From Carettochelys insculpta (Eukaryota > Chordata > Testudines > Carettochelyidae): a stretch of DNA of 64,000 nt. The stretch spans positions 8,060,001-8,124,000 of the forward strand of contig NC_134161.1 of the NCBI RefSeq assembly GCF_033958435.1, in the 5' to 3' direction. Positions 23,016 to 35,078 of the stretch are shown here, piece after piece. The position numbers and the translations under genes are program-made. The notes beneath the pieces are model-generated. The model had not been told where the DNA came from. It saw only the letters and a list, made by a program, of their open reading frames with translations, and made no database searches. Within the stretch, counting starts at the first letter, position 1; each line of letters begins with the position of its first letter.

Positions 23016-23699
23016 GTCCCCTTTGCAGGACAAAAGCACATTGCTTGCTGAGTCGGGGTGCAGCCAGAGCCTGTTCTTGCCTGGCCCTGTGAGGATGCTG
23101 AGCCTCTCAGAGGAGGCACTGAGTATTTCATAGGATTGGGTCCCTCCCTAGCATCCAGTTAAGTTGACTGGTTAGGGTGATCTGCCTAGCACAGCAGCAT
23201 TCTGTTCCAGCAGCACTTCCTGTGGTCCTTAATCACACTCTGTTTAATGTTGAGATGCTGTGCAATGATTCATGAAGCTCCTGAGCCTGCGTCTCCTTCA
23301 GGATTTACAGCACCAAGCCCTGCACTTTAAATTCTCTCAGTAACAGGGCAAGCTGAGCAGCAGCTGTACCTCTTTGCTCGTAGGGAGGGAGGGATGAGCT
23401 GGGGACTGGGTTGAGGAGCCAATGAGGAGAAGACAGGGGTCTTTAGAAGAGTCAACCATTGCTCCTGAGCTTTGGCCATCCCTGTCCCTATATAATCCAG
23501 TCTTAGGGACCCTCTGTGCACATGCCACCAAAACTGCTGCTTGAAATGTCAGACGCTTTGAAATGGATTTTGTAGCAACTGAAAAGGCCAGGGACTCAAC
23601 TTTGATATTACCTCTCCAGGCAGGCAGGAAGATGGAAGGTCAATGAAATTCGTCTTTACCTCCCAGGCACAGTCCTTTTCATTCTCTCCTGCCAGGTGC
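23016..23699. other. No recognised feature
   Basis: No repeat or coding signature seen. Confidence 0.5.
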
Positions 23700-24340
23700 T
23701 TGGTGGCAAATAAATATTTTGCTCACAACTCGTTGGAGGTAGCACATAGCCAGATGCTCTCTCGCTTGGAGCGACAGAAGATTTATTTTGTTGCCCATTT
23801 ATAGCTTATTATCCCCCCTCTTACATACCTTCCCTCTCCCCTTGCCCTAATAACTGTTTACTCTCCACTGGGGCATACATTCACTTCTGATTAAGTGCCA
23901 TTTAGCTGTTGCCTGCTTGCTCGTTTACTTTTATAGACACATCCACACAGGTGCAGAGAGAGGGTAATGAGAATGGAGAATGGCAACCGCCTGGTTAGAT
24001 TGGATCATAATAAAGTTTCTGGCTAAGCCACTTCATAACCATTGAAAGGAGCAGCACAGCTGTGGTGTGTGCAAGTGAGTTTGTGTAACTTGTGACCTCA
24101 TAATGCAACAGACAACCAAGCCCGAGCGAGACACTTACACTGTCATCTTAGACCATAAGGGACCGTGGCCGCTCTGTGAAGCTTGGAGCCAAAGTGTCTC
24201 TAGGGGAGCAAGTGATTTCCCAGCTTTTGGCAGCTGCTAATTAGTTGGAGATGACGAGATAATTTATAAAAATTAGGAGCGATTTTCTTCTTTGTGATAA
24301 CATCGCTCAGCAATAAAACTGCTCTTTAAAGGGCAACTTT
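23700..24340. other. Unique AT-rich block, possible conserved non-coding elements
   Basis: Non-repetitive, with clustered homeodomain-type cores and related words ('gcaaataaatattttgc', 'gctgctaattagttgg', 'gataatttataaaaattagg', 'gtgataacatcgctcag'). This composition is common in vertebrate enhancers, but a single genome cannot show conservation. Low confidence. Confidence 0.25.
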
Positions 24341-24643
24341 TGTCTAATGTAGTGATCACTGCTAAAAATACTTTTTATGTAGAATATGAGTGAGAAAGAG
24401 TTTGTGCACATGTGAAGGGAGCGGGTATTTTAGAAATTCATTTGAACCATAGGAATGAATTCAACCTGAAATTCAAATTTCAGGGCCACCTAGAGTGTGG
24501 ATTGGCACAAATTTGATTCATGTTACCTTGCTGGCAGCAGGACAACAGTCTGCCTGTGGAAGGAGTTTTAACAGTGAGAAGGGAGCTGCATTGACTGACA
24601 TCTGCAATGTTTTAGCAAAGAGAGGCTGCTTTTTTCTCTTTCT

Positions 24644-24937
24644 GGGTATGTCTTCACTACCCGGAAGATTGACCCAGTCAGGGTCGATCTTCCAGGGTTC
24701 CATTTCGTACGCTTAATGGGGATGCATGAAATCGAACTATCCTGTTGACAGTCGACCTCTGTACTCCTCAATCTCTTGAGGAGTAAGGGAGGTTGATGAG
24801 AGAATTTCTCCTGTCAGCCTCCTTCTACGAGGGCCGCCAGGTAAGTCGATGGTAGATGAGTCGATTCCAGCTACTCAATTACCGTAATGGGAATTATGTA
24901 TCTACAGTCGACTTTAAGGTCTAGTGTAGACCTGGCT
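24644..24937. mobile_element. GTCTACAC-end MITE, family B copy 3, with TCT duplication
   Basis: Left end 'gggtatgtcttcactaccc', right end 'ctagtgtagacctggct'. Both sides are flanked by TCT (24641-24643 and 24938-24940). The interior has 'gggtcgatcttccagg', 'gtcgacctctgtactcct' and 'ttccagctactcaattaccg'. It is non-coding. Confidence 0.75.
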
Positions 24938-25334
24938 TCTCTCCCTTTCTTGCAGGAGGGCCCATAAATGGGGCAAGGAGTGCAGTCATGCACAGGTGAG
25001 GGATAAAGGCCTCGTTTGTCTCCTGTGTAGTGTGGCTGGAGGAATGGGAATACCTCAGAGAAGGGAAGAGCTGGTAGTGGATAGCTGGGAAGCACACTGG
25101 GGCTTGGCATCCTGCATTTTATGCAAGGTGATCAGTGTGGCCTGATTTAGTGGGTGACTTGACACTCCAAAGACTTGAAGGATCAGGGGAGTGCATGGCT
25201 CAGTGGGGTGTTGGTGCAAGTGACACACAATCAGCTGTTGGGGAGAGGGGAGAATAATTAGAGTATCACTGACATGGATAAATGGGGAACAGAACCTCTG
25301 TATGGAGTATAGAGAGGGACTGAGTACTAACCAT

Positions 25335-25440
25335 GAAGAGTAAATGAGAGAGGCAGAATGGGAGAGCTGGGTATAAAGTCCCTGCTCTGCCACAGACTCC
25401 CCATGTGACACTGGTCAAGTCACTTTTCCCCAGGGTGCTC
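25335..25440 (+). repeat. MIR-type SINE fragment
   Basis: Contains 'ccctgctctgccacagact', 'ccatgtgacactgg' and 'tcaagtcacttttccc' in sense order. Confidence 0.65.
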
Positions 25441-26200
25441 AGATGAAGACGCAGAAGGTTGAGAAGTGCTCCAGCGCTTCAGAAATGGGAACCAATCAGT
25501 GTCTTTGATAGGGTGTGTCAGGAGGGGGAGCACCGAGGCTGAAAGGGCAATAGGAGGTTAGAACCTGGGAGGTAGAAACTGTGAGTGGGAAAGCCAGGTG
25601 GAGCTGGGAATTGGGGGGAGTGAGTCATGGGAGAGTTGGCTCTTGGACATTATGGAGTGGGCCTTAGGTAATCTCAGGGGTAGGGGGTGGCAGATGCAGG
25701 ACAAGCCGTAGATGTGTTGAGTGAGGAGACTGGGGCTCAGAGGGCAGACTGAGACGGCCGACAAACACTAGGGGAACATAAGCTTGTTCTAGCAGGCATC
25801 TGACAGGAGCATGTCAAGTGGCTGAGGCTGTAGGGGCAGGTGGAGTTGTCCCTTCTAAGATGTGCACATGGGGATTGTCACATCTTCCAAACTCATCGCC
25901 ATTTCAAGGGGAATTGCTGCACAGATGGGCATGTCAGGACTCCTCCGGGGTGGGGAGCCGTGGTCTCTCCCCTGTGCTGGCGGACTGCAAGCTGCACCAC
26001 AGAATCCTCAGCCCCTCTCCCAGTGCTTGGGAGGTCTAGGAGCTGTTAGGGCGAGCCGGGTCCCAAAGGTAATGAGTTTATTGGTGGTATGCCAGGAGGG
26101 ACCTGAGAAATGAATGGGAGTGCAGCATTCGCCTGGAAGGGAGGCATTCGTTAGGCTGAGGAATGAGCATTCTGCAGACTCAGGAGGCCTCCGATACTCC
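25441..26200. other. No recognised feature
   Basis: G-rich sequence. Three mutually overlapping plus-strand frames at 25818-26113 reflect low stop frequency and are not a gene call. Confidence 0.5.
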
Positions 26201-26209
26201 ATCAGGTTT

Positions 26210-26420
26210 CTAATGATTTTGTCGGAATGTTAATCCCTGGGGGAAGTGGCAGCAGGGCGATATCAAGAAACAAATTACGTTTCCGCACAGATAACCCAAT
26301 ATGGAGCCAGGCAGGAGAGTGGAAAACAATTCGTCTCTTTTTAACGGGCTCCTCGTCAGGGCTGATTTACATCAATCTATGAAAGGACGAGCGCGCTCAG
26401 AATAGGTCCTGGACAGTCAG
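26210..26420. other. Unique block, possible conserved non-coding element
   Basis: Includes 'taatgattttgtcgg', 'gaaacaaattacgtttccgc' and 'ctgatttacatcaatctatg', with no repeat signature. Conservation cannot be judged here. Confidence 0.22.
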
Positions 26421-26519
26421 GCGTGTGTTCGTGAAGTAACGTGTGTCCACAAAAGCTGCAAGAATGTGTTAAGTTGATTATGTGTTTATATTACCTTTGT
26501 AACACAAGAGGTTACAATC

Positions 26520-27330
26520 AGAAAAGAGAATGTTGAGGCAGTTCCCCACTGACACTCTGCAGGAGGTGGGGGCCCCCAAGAGACCTTAAAAATTCCATGT
26601 GTCTTTCGGCTTCTGTAAAAGCTTCCCAAGGTCACAGATTCCCCGACCCTGGGAAGTAACTGCCACCACTCAAGTGAGAAAACCTCCCTTTAAAACCCAA
26701 GCAAACACACTTGGGATGTTTCCCTGTGGGGCAACAACAAGCTCTTCCTTAGGAGAGAGCTTGGAATCAAAGTGGAAGAAATTAAGTTGCAATCTGGTAG
26801 CTGACTTTTCAGTTTTAGGCATGCATATACACAAACCCTCCTCTAGGGCACAGTGTAGAAATCAATGCCTTTAAATAAAAAGGTGACTTATTAACAAAAC
26901 AAAAAGAAATGTGATAAAGCATTTTTGGTTGCTAGGTGTTACAGAGCAACTAAAAAGAAAAGAGTAGATTAAAACACACAGAATTACTTCCTTGGGATTC
27001 AGTTTAAAAGTTACCTTTTACAGGGGGCGCAGCAGCCAGCCTCAGACTTCCCACACCAAACCCAAAATAAAAAATAACCTGATAGTGTTTGACTAAACAT
27101 TTGCTTTCTACTTACATATCTGTATGCCCAGATCTCCTTGTGGCCTGGATATTTGCTGAATTCCTTAAGCCTGCTCAGGCTTAAACATCTATGTGTCTGT
27201 CTCCTCCCGCCGCACGCAGAAAAAGACCTCAGCAGGTAACTACTTCAATTTAAAAACAATTCCCCTCACTCTTTCCATTGGCTCACGTGGCTGTTTGCCA
27301 ACAGAGAGCCTGCTCGCTCTGGTTTAACCT
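26520..27330 (-). repeat. Probable LTR-type interspersed repeat
   Basis: The arrangement 'ccaaggtcacagattcc', 'agtgagaaaacctcccttta', 'gaagaaattaagttgcaatc', 'gacttattaacaaaac', 'gatttgctttct'-like words and 'acttcccacaccaaacccaa' matches a dispersed turtle repeat as I remember it. Read on the minus strand, 'tttattta' at 26870 could be a polyadenylation-type region. Class, orientation and ends are uncertain. No protein domain is present. Confidence 0.35.
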
Positions 27331-27379
27331 TTTGCAGCCATACATTCATGGCAGAGAAACAAAAGCAAAGATGAGCACG

Positions 27380-27490
27380 CAGAAGGGAACTGATTTGCTA
27401 GAGGTCATATAGGTGAACTGCAGAAAGAAGCCAGATCTCCTGTGTCCCTGTCTAGTGCACTATCCACTAAACTTGCACTGCCTCCTGTAT
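27380..27490 (-). repeat. MIR-type SINE fragment
   Basis: Antisense order 'aactgatttgctagaggtcatat', 'gaagccagatctcctgtgtcc' and 'gcactatccactaaacttgcactgcctcc'. Confidence 0.7.
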
Positions 27491-28206
27491 AACAAATGTG
27501 TGTGAACAGGGGTCCAAGATAGACATCAGTAAGAACATATGAATACTACTGACAAGAGAATGCATATTCACAGATTACAGGGCAAGAGGAGGTGCAAATT
27601 GTAATGGAGTCTGTGAGTGTGTGCATGATAAATGCAATAGAGCCGGGGATGTGTGTTCGTGCGTAATGATGCATAGGTTTGAATACATGCAGCATACTGC
27701 AGTGCTGTTGGATGTCCAATAGTGTTTGTGTGCACTTGTGGTGCATAGACTACCGCAGAAAGAGTACAGGTATAGGGTGGTGAACAGGCACGTGAGTGAA
27801 AGCAAGTGTCTGTTACAGGGAAGCAGCTTGTATAAAATGCTGCAGTGTGACAATGCCTGTCTAAACATTTTCCCTGAGCGTATCAGCACCTGTCCACAGG
27901 AGCGAAGGTGTGCATGCAAGGCATGGCACTCTCCCATCTCTGGGGGAAGGTGACGTAAGACAGCAGTGCTGGTGCCTCAGCATGCTAATGAGTACCTTGC
28001 GTGTGCGGCGTGTGCGCATGAGCCTATCAGGAGCCTGTGGATGGACAGAGCGGAATGGAGCAGGAAAGGGGACAGTAAGCAGGAGTTGTGGAATTCAGCA
28101 GCAGTCAGAGGAGCAGCTGTATCATTCTCAGGGAAGAGAAGCTGGTGCACTCGGAAATGAACCAGATGCCAGTTTGCTCTTGGAGCAGCAGGTGTTTCCA
28201 TAGCTG
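27491..28206. other. No recognised feature
   Basis: TG-rich stretches, no gene signal. Confidence 0.5.
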
Positions 28207-28264
28207 GAGAGAGAGAGAGAGAGAGATAGTGTGTGTGTGTGTGTGTGAAAGAGAGAGAGAGAGA
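28207..28264. repeat. Compound (GA)n(GT)n(GA)n microsatellite
   Basis: About 10 GA units, then about 9 GT units, then about 8 GA units with short junctions. Confidence 0.95.
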
Positions 28265-30284
28265 CTGACTAGAAACCAAGGTGGAACAATGAGTGCATGA
28301 CCCTGGGACAGGCAGATATTAGACAATGGCTGAAAAGGATTTTCCCTGTCACCCTTTTGTCCTTTTCACTGCCCTATAAACATCTGGTTTTATCCTGTTC
28401 GGTGGTTCCCCAGAGGATCAGGCTCCCCAAGATGATTGCTCCAAGTGTCTCCTTGCCTTCCCGAAGAGCCTGCTAGAATCTTTGCCCTCCATTTACCAAT
28501 TAGTTGTGTGCAATCTAAGCTGCATGGGCGCTCCAAACCCAGCCATCACAGAGCCGCTGCAACAGTGGTACGTTGGAGCAGGGGGACAGAATGGGAGACA
28601 GTAGTCTCCATGCCTGAGAGATGCAGTTTTGCCAGACCTTGGGAGTCTACGACAGAACCTCTCTCGGAATGCCAGCTGCGATGGAGCTGCCGTGACCCCT
28701 TCCTGCCATCGATTCCATTCGTGACCTTGCTCCAAAGCATTTTAGGTGGGATTTTCTGGAGCTCCCAGTACTGGAACCTTTGCTCCATTAGATTCTTTTC
28801 CAGCGTCAGGGGGAGCTGAGTCAGCCTCACTTCGGTCTCCTTTCCCGGTGCCTTCAGTTTAAACTTGCTGTAATTTTAGGTTGTTTCCCCCCCTTTAATA
28901 TTATACTTAGCTACCTTAAATAACTTTTCCTCTTTTATGCGGCCCCCTCTTGCATATTTAGGATAGAAATAACATGACCCCTCACCTTCAAGTTTAGCGG
29001 TTCTGTAAACGCTACATATTGTGCTCTTTTTATGTATCTTTAACATCTCTTTATAGATCATAGCTTTTAATTCATTTAGTCATTTTTATTGTGCTCTTTT
29101 GGGTCCCTTCTGATCTTTCCCTTTGTAAGGAGGAGTCCAGAAGAGTATATAGTTCTGGCAGGAGTAGCCTTATTGAGAATTCTGTACAAACCCATTCCCA
29201 CCTATGATCTCTACTTAAAGCTTTGGGTTTTTTGCATTGTTTTTCAAACCAGCAGTCTCCTGTCTGTATCACCTGCAGCTATATCACCTCTGGCTGTCAT
29301 CTGGTTTGATTTCACATGTGAAGCAAAGTCAGGCAGGGACCTCGAATGGGAGAGCTTCCAGGTACCCCTCAGAGTTCGTAAGGAAGCAGCTATGAATGAA
29401 GAGTTGATGGCGGCTGGTGTGAGGAGTCTGTGTTTGAAGCAGTGCCCCAGCAGGATGTTAAGGGATGCTGTTGTAGCTTGTTGTTACTGAATGCTGTGGG
29501 TCACCCTCTCTCAGAGAACAGGAGTCTGTTCCAGCCCTGGATCGTGGTAGCTTGTGTGCTTTACCGTCCAGAATGTCCTCAGTTTGCTGCTGCTGAAAAT
29601 GCCAACCCGTGGATGAGCCAGAAACCAGAGGCTTTTCCCATTGTGATGAAAACAGACCAGAGTAGGATTTGAGAATGCTTTAGCTACAGTGTCACAAATT
29701 GGGGAACGCATTTTGTCCATCTAAATTTTTTCTATATATTTTAATTGCAAAGTTTCTTCATCATTTCCTGTCGTAAATGCCGTCTATTTTTGCTGTGCCT
29801 TGAACAGCAGTGGCTGCATTATATTACAAAAATGGGTGACGCCATGCTTATATGTCATTGGCATAATGGACTGTAAAGCACTGCAGGATCTTTCGCGAGG
29901 AATCATGCTATAGAAATAGTGTGCCTGTCTATTTAGAAGTACAAGCAGATTCCGCTGAACCATGTCCCTTTTAGAAAAGTATGTGTGTGAAAGACCGGTA
30001 GGAGTACTTTGTGTGCATCAACCCACCTGTACTGACCTCAGAGCTTTAGCACTGCAGTTTGCAAGTGTGCCAAAGGTGTCACTGATATACAAGACCCAGT
30101 GCTGGTCTCGCTGACCAGAGGGTGCTCTGTGCCCTCTTATTTGCTCCTGGTAGACCTTAACAGTGCTATACATGGACACAGAGTCCGATAGCTATCTACA
30201 CACCCATCATTGGTGTCAGTGGAGCTACATCCGTTTACCCTGACTGATGATCTGGCCATAATGTGTCATTTCTGCTTATTCTTT
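28265..30284. other. No recognised feature
   Basis: Open frames of up to 133 codons (29089-29490 +) without domains, no repeats recognised, and a T-rich region near 28870-29060. Confidence 0.45.
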
Positions 30285-30532
30285 TCTGCTGAACCACGGG
30301 AGGTCAATATTGTCTCGCAACATTGCCAACACTTCCACTGCTTTCTGGGCTCTCAGAAGACATTTAGGGTAAATTACAGCTAAATAACAGCACAGACCAC
30401 TGAGAGCTGTTTAAAAAAAAAACACCTTTGTGGTACCACAGGAAACTTGGCCACGCCCACTGCAAGGGGACATCCAGCTGACTAAAATCATGCCAGATTA
30501 CGGATGTTGCTAGACTCCAGAGGTCCAACCAG
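30285..30532 (-). mobile_element. Tigger/pogo-like element, copy 2 (internally deleted)
   Basis: Shares 'gaggtcaatattgtc', 'tgggctctcagaagacattta', 'aacttggccacgcccac' and 'catccagctgactaaaatcatgccag' with the copy at 48738. About 60 bp after the left terminus is missing compared with that copy. TA follows the right end. Confidence 0.75.
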
Positions 30533-30656
30533 TAGTCATTCTTTGTCCCAGCTGTGGCTGACTTTCCCTCAATCAGGATTTCCACAAAAGCACAAGGGGC
30601 TGGCTTCCCTCACCTTCCTTTTTGAAAGATCTTTGTCTAAGCTGGTTTCTCACCTA

Positions 30657-31050
30657 GGCCGTGTCTACTCTAGCCAAAAACTTCAAAATGGACATGTAAA
30701 TGGCCATTTCGAAGTTTACTAATGAAGCGCTGAAATACACATTCAGTGCCTCATGAGCATGCGGGCGGCCACGGCGCTTTGAAATTGACGCGCCTCATCC
30801 AGACGGGGCGCCTTTTCGTAAGGACCCCGGCTACTTCAAAGTCCCCTTATTCCTATGAGCAGATAGGAATAAGGGGACTTCGAAGTAGCCGGGGTCCTTT
30901 CGAAAAGGAGCCCCATCTGGACAAGCCGCGCCAATTTTGAAGTTCTGCTGCCACCCGCATGCTAATGAGGCCCTGAATATGTGTTTCAGTGCTTCATTAG
31001 TAAACTTCGAAATGTCCATTTCAAAGTTTTTGGCTAGTGTAGACGTAGCC
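30657..31050. mobile_element. Foldback (palindromic) DNA element, copy 1 (394 bp, CTA duplication)
   Basis: The two halves are near-perfect inverted repeats meeting at about 30854: 'ccttattcctatgagcagat' / 'aggaataagggg'. Each arm carries GTCTAC..CTAGCC, 'aaaaacttc', 'taaatggccatttcg', 'ttactaatgaagcgctgaaa', 'gcatgcgggcgg' and 'ggggctccttttcg' versions. Ends: GGCCGTGTCTACTCTAGCC and complement GGCTACGTCTACACTAGCC. CTA flanks both sides (30654-30656, 31051-31053). It is non-coding, and the whole element can fold into one ~195 bp hairpin. Confidence 0.9.
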
Positions 31051-32013
31051 CTAGAGTTAGTGGACAAGACTTCAAACTCCTTCCCCCTCCTCTGGTTGAA
31101 GAATGCGGCTTTCTCAGCTCACAAGGTCTCCTCTCTTCTTTGAATCTGTCGACTGATGAGGGCCTAAAGCAGCATCTGTCCTTGATTATCTCCCCCAAAG
31201 TTCAATGACCTTGCTTCAGGAGGCAGGAAACCCTCCTGTGGGCTCCCCGCTCCCCTAGTATGTAAATGGAGCTTCCGTTGTTTTGATTAGACCGTGTTTA
31301 GTTTACATGGGAGACAGAGAGAGAGAGAGAGAGCGAGCCCCCCCAGCTTCTCAGGAACTGTTCCTTCCTTCATTTGGCTCCACATCTCTGAAACAATCTC
31401 GGGGAGAGTGCAGAATTCCTCCCATTGCATTAATCCAGGTGCTTCACCATGATATTAATCACCAGTCTGTCATTAGCGTTCAGAAAAGACCTATCTAAAT
31501 ACATTGGTGCAGTACAGCAGTGCAGGATGCAATCACTTGAGGTTCAGTCCCTGGGTCTTATAGAGCAGTGCATTTTTTGCACTACAGTCTTCAAAAGAAA
31601 AAAAAAAAAAAAACTCTGACCTAGCTTTCCTTTCTTGCTCGGCGTGGACACACTGCTGTTGTTTCCCCGACTTCTTAGCATGACGGTGTCCTCCACCACT
31701 TGTTAGTTTGATGGGGCTGGTTATTGCTTCCATATAAATTGAGGTATGCGAGCATTCCTTTGTTTGGGATAGATCTGTTTAACAACCTCCCCCCAATGTA
31801 CTTGGTTGACGCATTCTTCAGTCAGAATTCCAGCATATTGTTGTAACTCTTAATACTCACGGTATACATAATATCGCTCAAGCATATTAATGAGCAGCAA
31901 CTTGTTAGTTTTCAAATCACACCTTCCAAGGCATATTTTGTACAAAAAGTAGTCCAGTAGTGTATAGAAGGTAAGTGCAAGGTACAAGGGTGCAAAGTGC
32001 CAAAATCTCCTGG
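31051..32013. other. No recognised feature apart from simple repeats
   Basis: (GA)n at 31311-31336 and an A-run at 31597-31613. Otherwise unique sequence. Confidence 0.5.
31311..31336. repeat. (GA)n microsatellite
   Basis: About 12 GA units. Confidence 0.9.
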
Positions 32014-32021
32014 CAGTTTTA

Positions 32022-32250
32022 GGGTTACCATTTTAAAAAGAGGCCATTTCCTTTGCGGGAGTGTATGTGTATCAGTATCTACCAACTCATGTTGTGTTAA
32101 TGTGTTATGGTCTATATAATACATTCATACAATGCGAGTTGGTAAATACACACATATATGCATTGATACAATGTGATTTGGTTGATATGGAGAGAGAGAC
32201 ACTCCCTCCCGGGGGTGGCCTCTTTTTTGAAAAGTCAAGTATGGTAACCC
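32022..32250. mobile_element. Small MITE with 8-bp duplication (229 bp)
   Basis: The ends GGGTTACCATTTTAAAAAG and the complement of the right end GGGTTACCATACTTG are inverted, with a second shared block AAAAAGAGGCC further in. The flanks CAGTTTTA (32014-32021) and TAGTTTTA (32251-32258) match at 7 of 8 positions, which suggests a hAT-type 8 bp duplication. The interior holds about two degenerate units of 'cattcatacaatgcgagttgg'-like sequence. Confidence 0.75.
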
Positions 32251-32258
32251 TAGTTTTA

Positions 32259-34949
32259 CAATGGGCCTTTTTGACACCCCAAAGCAGACTGAGATCATTA
32301 CCTGGGGAGTTATATATTTCTCTGGCTCCTTTCTGGGCTTTCCAGTGCAAGTGAAGAGACAGTTTTATTGAACTGGATCTCATCAGAATCACATTCCTCC
32401 CCATTTATTCCCCCTCATGAACATCCTTTGCAGAGCCTGCTTGCAGCCCCTGGCGACGCCCCATCATAGTGTGACAGGCTTGGCATATCTGCTCAGTGCT
32501 GCAAAGGGAGCTGCTTAATCACTGCTTTCCAGTGAGGCCAGGCTGCTGCGTCTTGCTGCACTGCTTTGTGAGGTGAGAATTTCCTCATGGCTCGCCAGTG
32601 AGTGAGACCTGCTCTGTCCTCTCATGAGGCAGGTTTCTGTGGGTTCAACCTGCTATTTCTGAGGGCACTCGTGACAGAACTTGTCAGAACGTTCATTTTG
32701 GTATGTCAGCAGGAGCTCCCTAGATCTGAACTGCGGTTAAGCTAGAAAGAGAGGGAGTGTGAAGCAAAAAATGATGATGAGGGAGCAGGCTGTGTCTTGT
32801 TCACAAATGTATTCATAAAAAAAAAAGCTCAGTACAGTCAGCTTTTATATGAGATTGAATCAAAGACCTGACAGTGTTGTTACATGTGTAAAATGCATCC
32901 TCATTAGCCATCTTCATCTATTGATCTTTTCTGCAGTGTTGACAGACTCTGGCAGATGGCTCTGGGTAGCTGTCCACTAATGAGGCTGTGTACAGCATTG
33001 TGAAGGGCTGTTCGGCTCGACAAAAACTCTGATCAGGTTAAGCCATCATTGGGTCTTGTATATGGGCTCCCAGCTGGTACCTGACATCTTCGTGTCTTGG
33101 AGCTAGGAAACCCTGGACTGATGCTCTGTTTGCAATGGAAGGGGTTGTGCTGCCTTGCAATCCAGACTATGGCAGGCAGACAGCAGCTTCAGGTCTGCTG
33201 CTGGGAGTCAGGTTGTAAATGACCATGCAGCTAACATGATCTAATTGGCTATTAAAGAAGATAGCAGCCCCAGAAATGCTGAAGGCCAATTAACCCTGGG
33301 AGCTGGGAGGGTGACTCCCTATTTCTATGCAGTGATGTGTTGGTGAGTCTTTTGTGCATGGTGGATAGAGAAAATAGCGGAGAGGTCCTGACCCAGAGCC
33401 GTTTGGAATTTGCACAGGGTATTTTGGTCACGCAGCCAGTTAAGTGATCCCTTGCTTCGGTAGCTGGATGGAGACTGGCTTAATAACTGGATGGGGTGGA
33501 CGCAGCCAGAAACAGCTTAATGAAACCATTTGCAGGTTGTTTAGTGGCCTCAGTAGCCAGTCACTAGGACACAGCTACGAATCAGCCCTGTGTTTTTGGT
33601 GTGTGTAGCTGGAAGGTAGGGAGGCTTGGTGTGGGTGCTAATGAAACAGTGGTGCTGGAGAACCCAGCTCATTCTGTCCCAGCCAGGTTCACAATTGTGA
33701 GAGTACAATTGGGCATACAGTTGCACACTTTAACTACAAAAGGATGGTGTCAGTGGTGCCTTGCGGGTTGACAAGTGTGAAGGATCTTGGGATCACCAGA
33801 GTGAGAGCACAGAAAGGTGGTTCTGCCATGAGTGCAAGTGAATCAGAGAGTTACACGGCTATGGGTCAATAAAGAAATATTTCCTCTGGAGCATAGTTTT
33901 GTCTTTGTCCCATCAAAGCAAGGTGATTTGAATGATGGACAGGCCTGGGAAGTGAAGCTCTGTCTCTAAGGCCTGGAGCATATTTGGATCAATGAGAGAC
34001 TCTGATGAGCTGAATCCCTCAGCAGGCGCTAAGAATCGACCTTCCCATGTGGGCCTACTGCTAGCTTGCATAAACAAAACGCTGCTATGGTTTTGTCCTC
34101 CTTGCTTGCACTGTCCTCTTCTGCCTAATGAAGAGGGAGGTAATTAACATTGCAAAGCAAGCCAGCTACCTTCATCATCTTCTGCCAGGCATCATACTGA
34201 CAAAGAGTAGGATCAAAGGCATTTGCATAGCAAGATCCACTCCCAAAGGAAAAGGTGTTTTTTCCAGTTGCCCCAGGTTTCTGCAATCTTGGAGTAATGT
34301 GGCTTGCAGTTGCAGACTGAACTATGAGCCTTATGTTGGGTTTTGCTGGCATTTGTTAACCTCAGACCCCTTGTTGCATTAACCTTAGGTTCCCCACCTC
34401 CCACCGACACACACACGTTCATTACCTCTCATTTCACAAGTGGTGCTGGTCTGATCACTGCCAGGGACATAGCCAAGGTCTCAGACTTAGCTGCTGCATG
34501 CTGAATTTGATAATGGATTGAAGAAGAGGAAGAGAGGAGACAATTGTTGTTCTTGCGCAGAAGGGGCAGAGGCCATGCAAGTCAGGAACAGAAGCTACTG
34601 GGCCTCTGTCTCACATTAATGCATAAGTGGCTCAGTACAGTCAAGTAGGAGAAATGTATGGTGGGTGGACAGCTAGCACTTTTGCGCATACTGCAGGGTG
34701 CCACAGACCCATGTACGAGCACAAAGCAGGAAGGATGGGTGCTCCCCTGGAGATCATACTCTCTTCAATGCATTTCATGAGTGTGCTGACATCTGTTACC
34801 TTCAGGGTTCAGAAAGGAAGGAACCCAGGGGCATCATTTATAGGGGCATAGGGGGTGCTGTAGCACCTCTTGAATTTAGAATGAGGGGTCTACTCACCCG
34901 AGCCCCAGAAAGAGCTCTTAAATGCAGCACAGACTGTGTGTGACATGCG
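32259..34949. other. No recognised feature
   Basis: About 2.7 kb in which I see no repeat family, RNA gene or coding exon. Short frames only. Confidence 0.45.
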
Positions 34950-34954
34950 TTGAA

Positions 34955-35078
34955 TTCGGAAGCTGTGAGACGCACATCCTTTACGGATTGCAGAGGCAGG
35001 ATGACTAAGAAGGCAGGACACTGGGCTGGATGGACTTCTTGTCTGACCCAGTGTGGCCATTCTTATGTTCTTAGTAAT
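34955..35078 (+). mobile_element. CR1 LINE 3' end (older subfamily)
   Basis: Ends '...aggacactgggctggatgg', 'cttcttgtctgacccagtg', 'tggccattcttatgttctta', the 3' end type that also terminates the long CR1 copy that follows. Confidence 0.8.

Noticed and set aside
27977..28203. Possible exon from overlapping open frames
   Set aside because: Frames on both strands are of similar length and no splice-bounded codon pattern is visible.
28105..28326. Ser/Leu/His-repeat frames around the GA/GT microsatellite
   Set aside because: They are translations of simple sequence and not genes.
30657..31050. Possible microRNA-type hairpin or CRISPR-like palindrome
   Set aside because: The palindrome spans the entire transposable element, recurs at 42080 and 44560 and has short target duplications, so a mobile foldback element explains it. 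There is no repeat-spacer periodicity.
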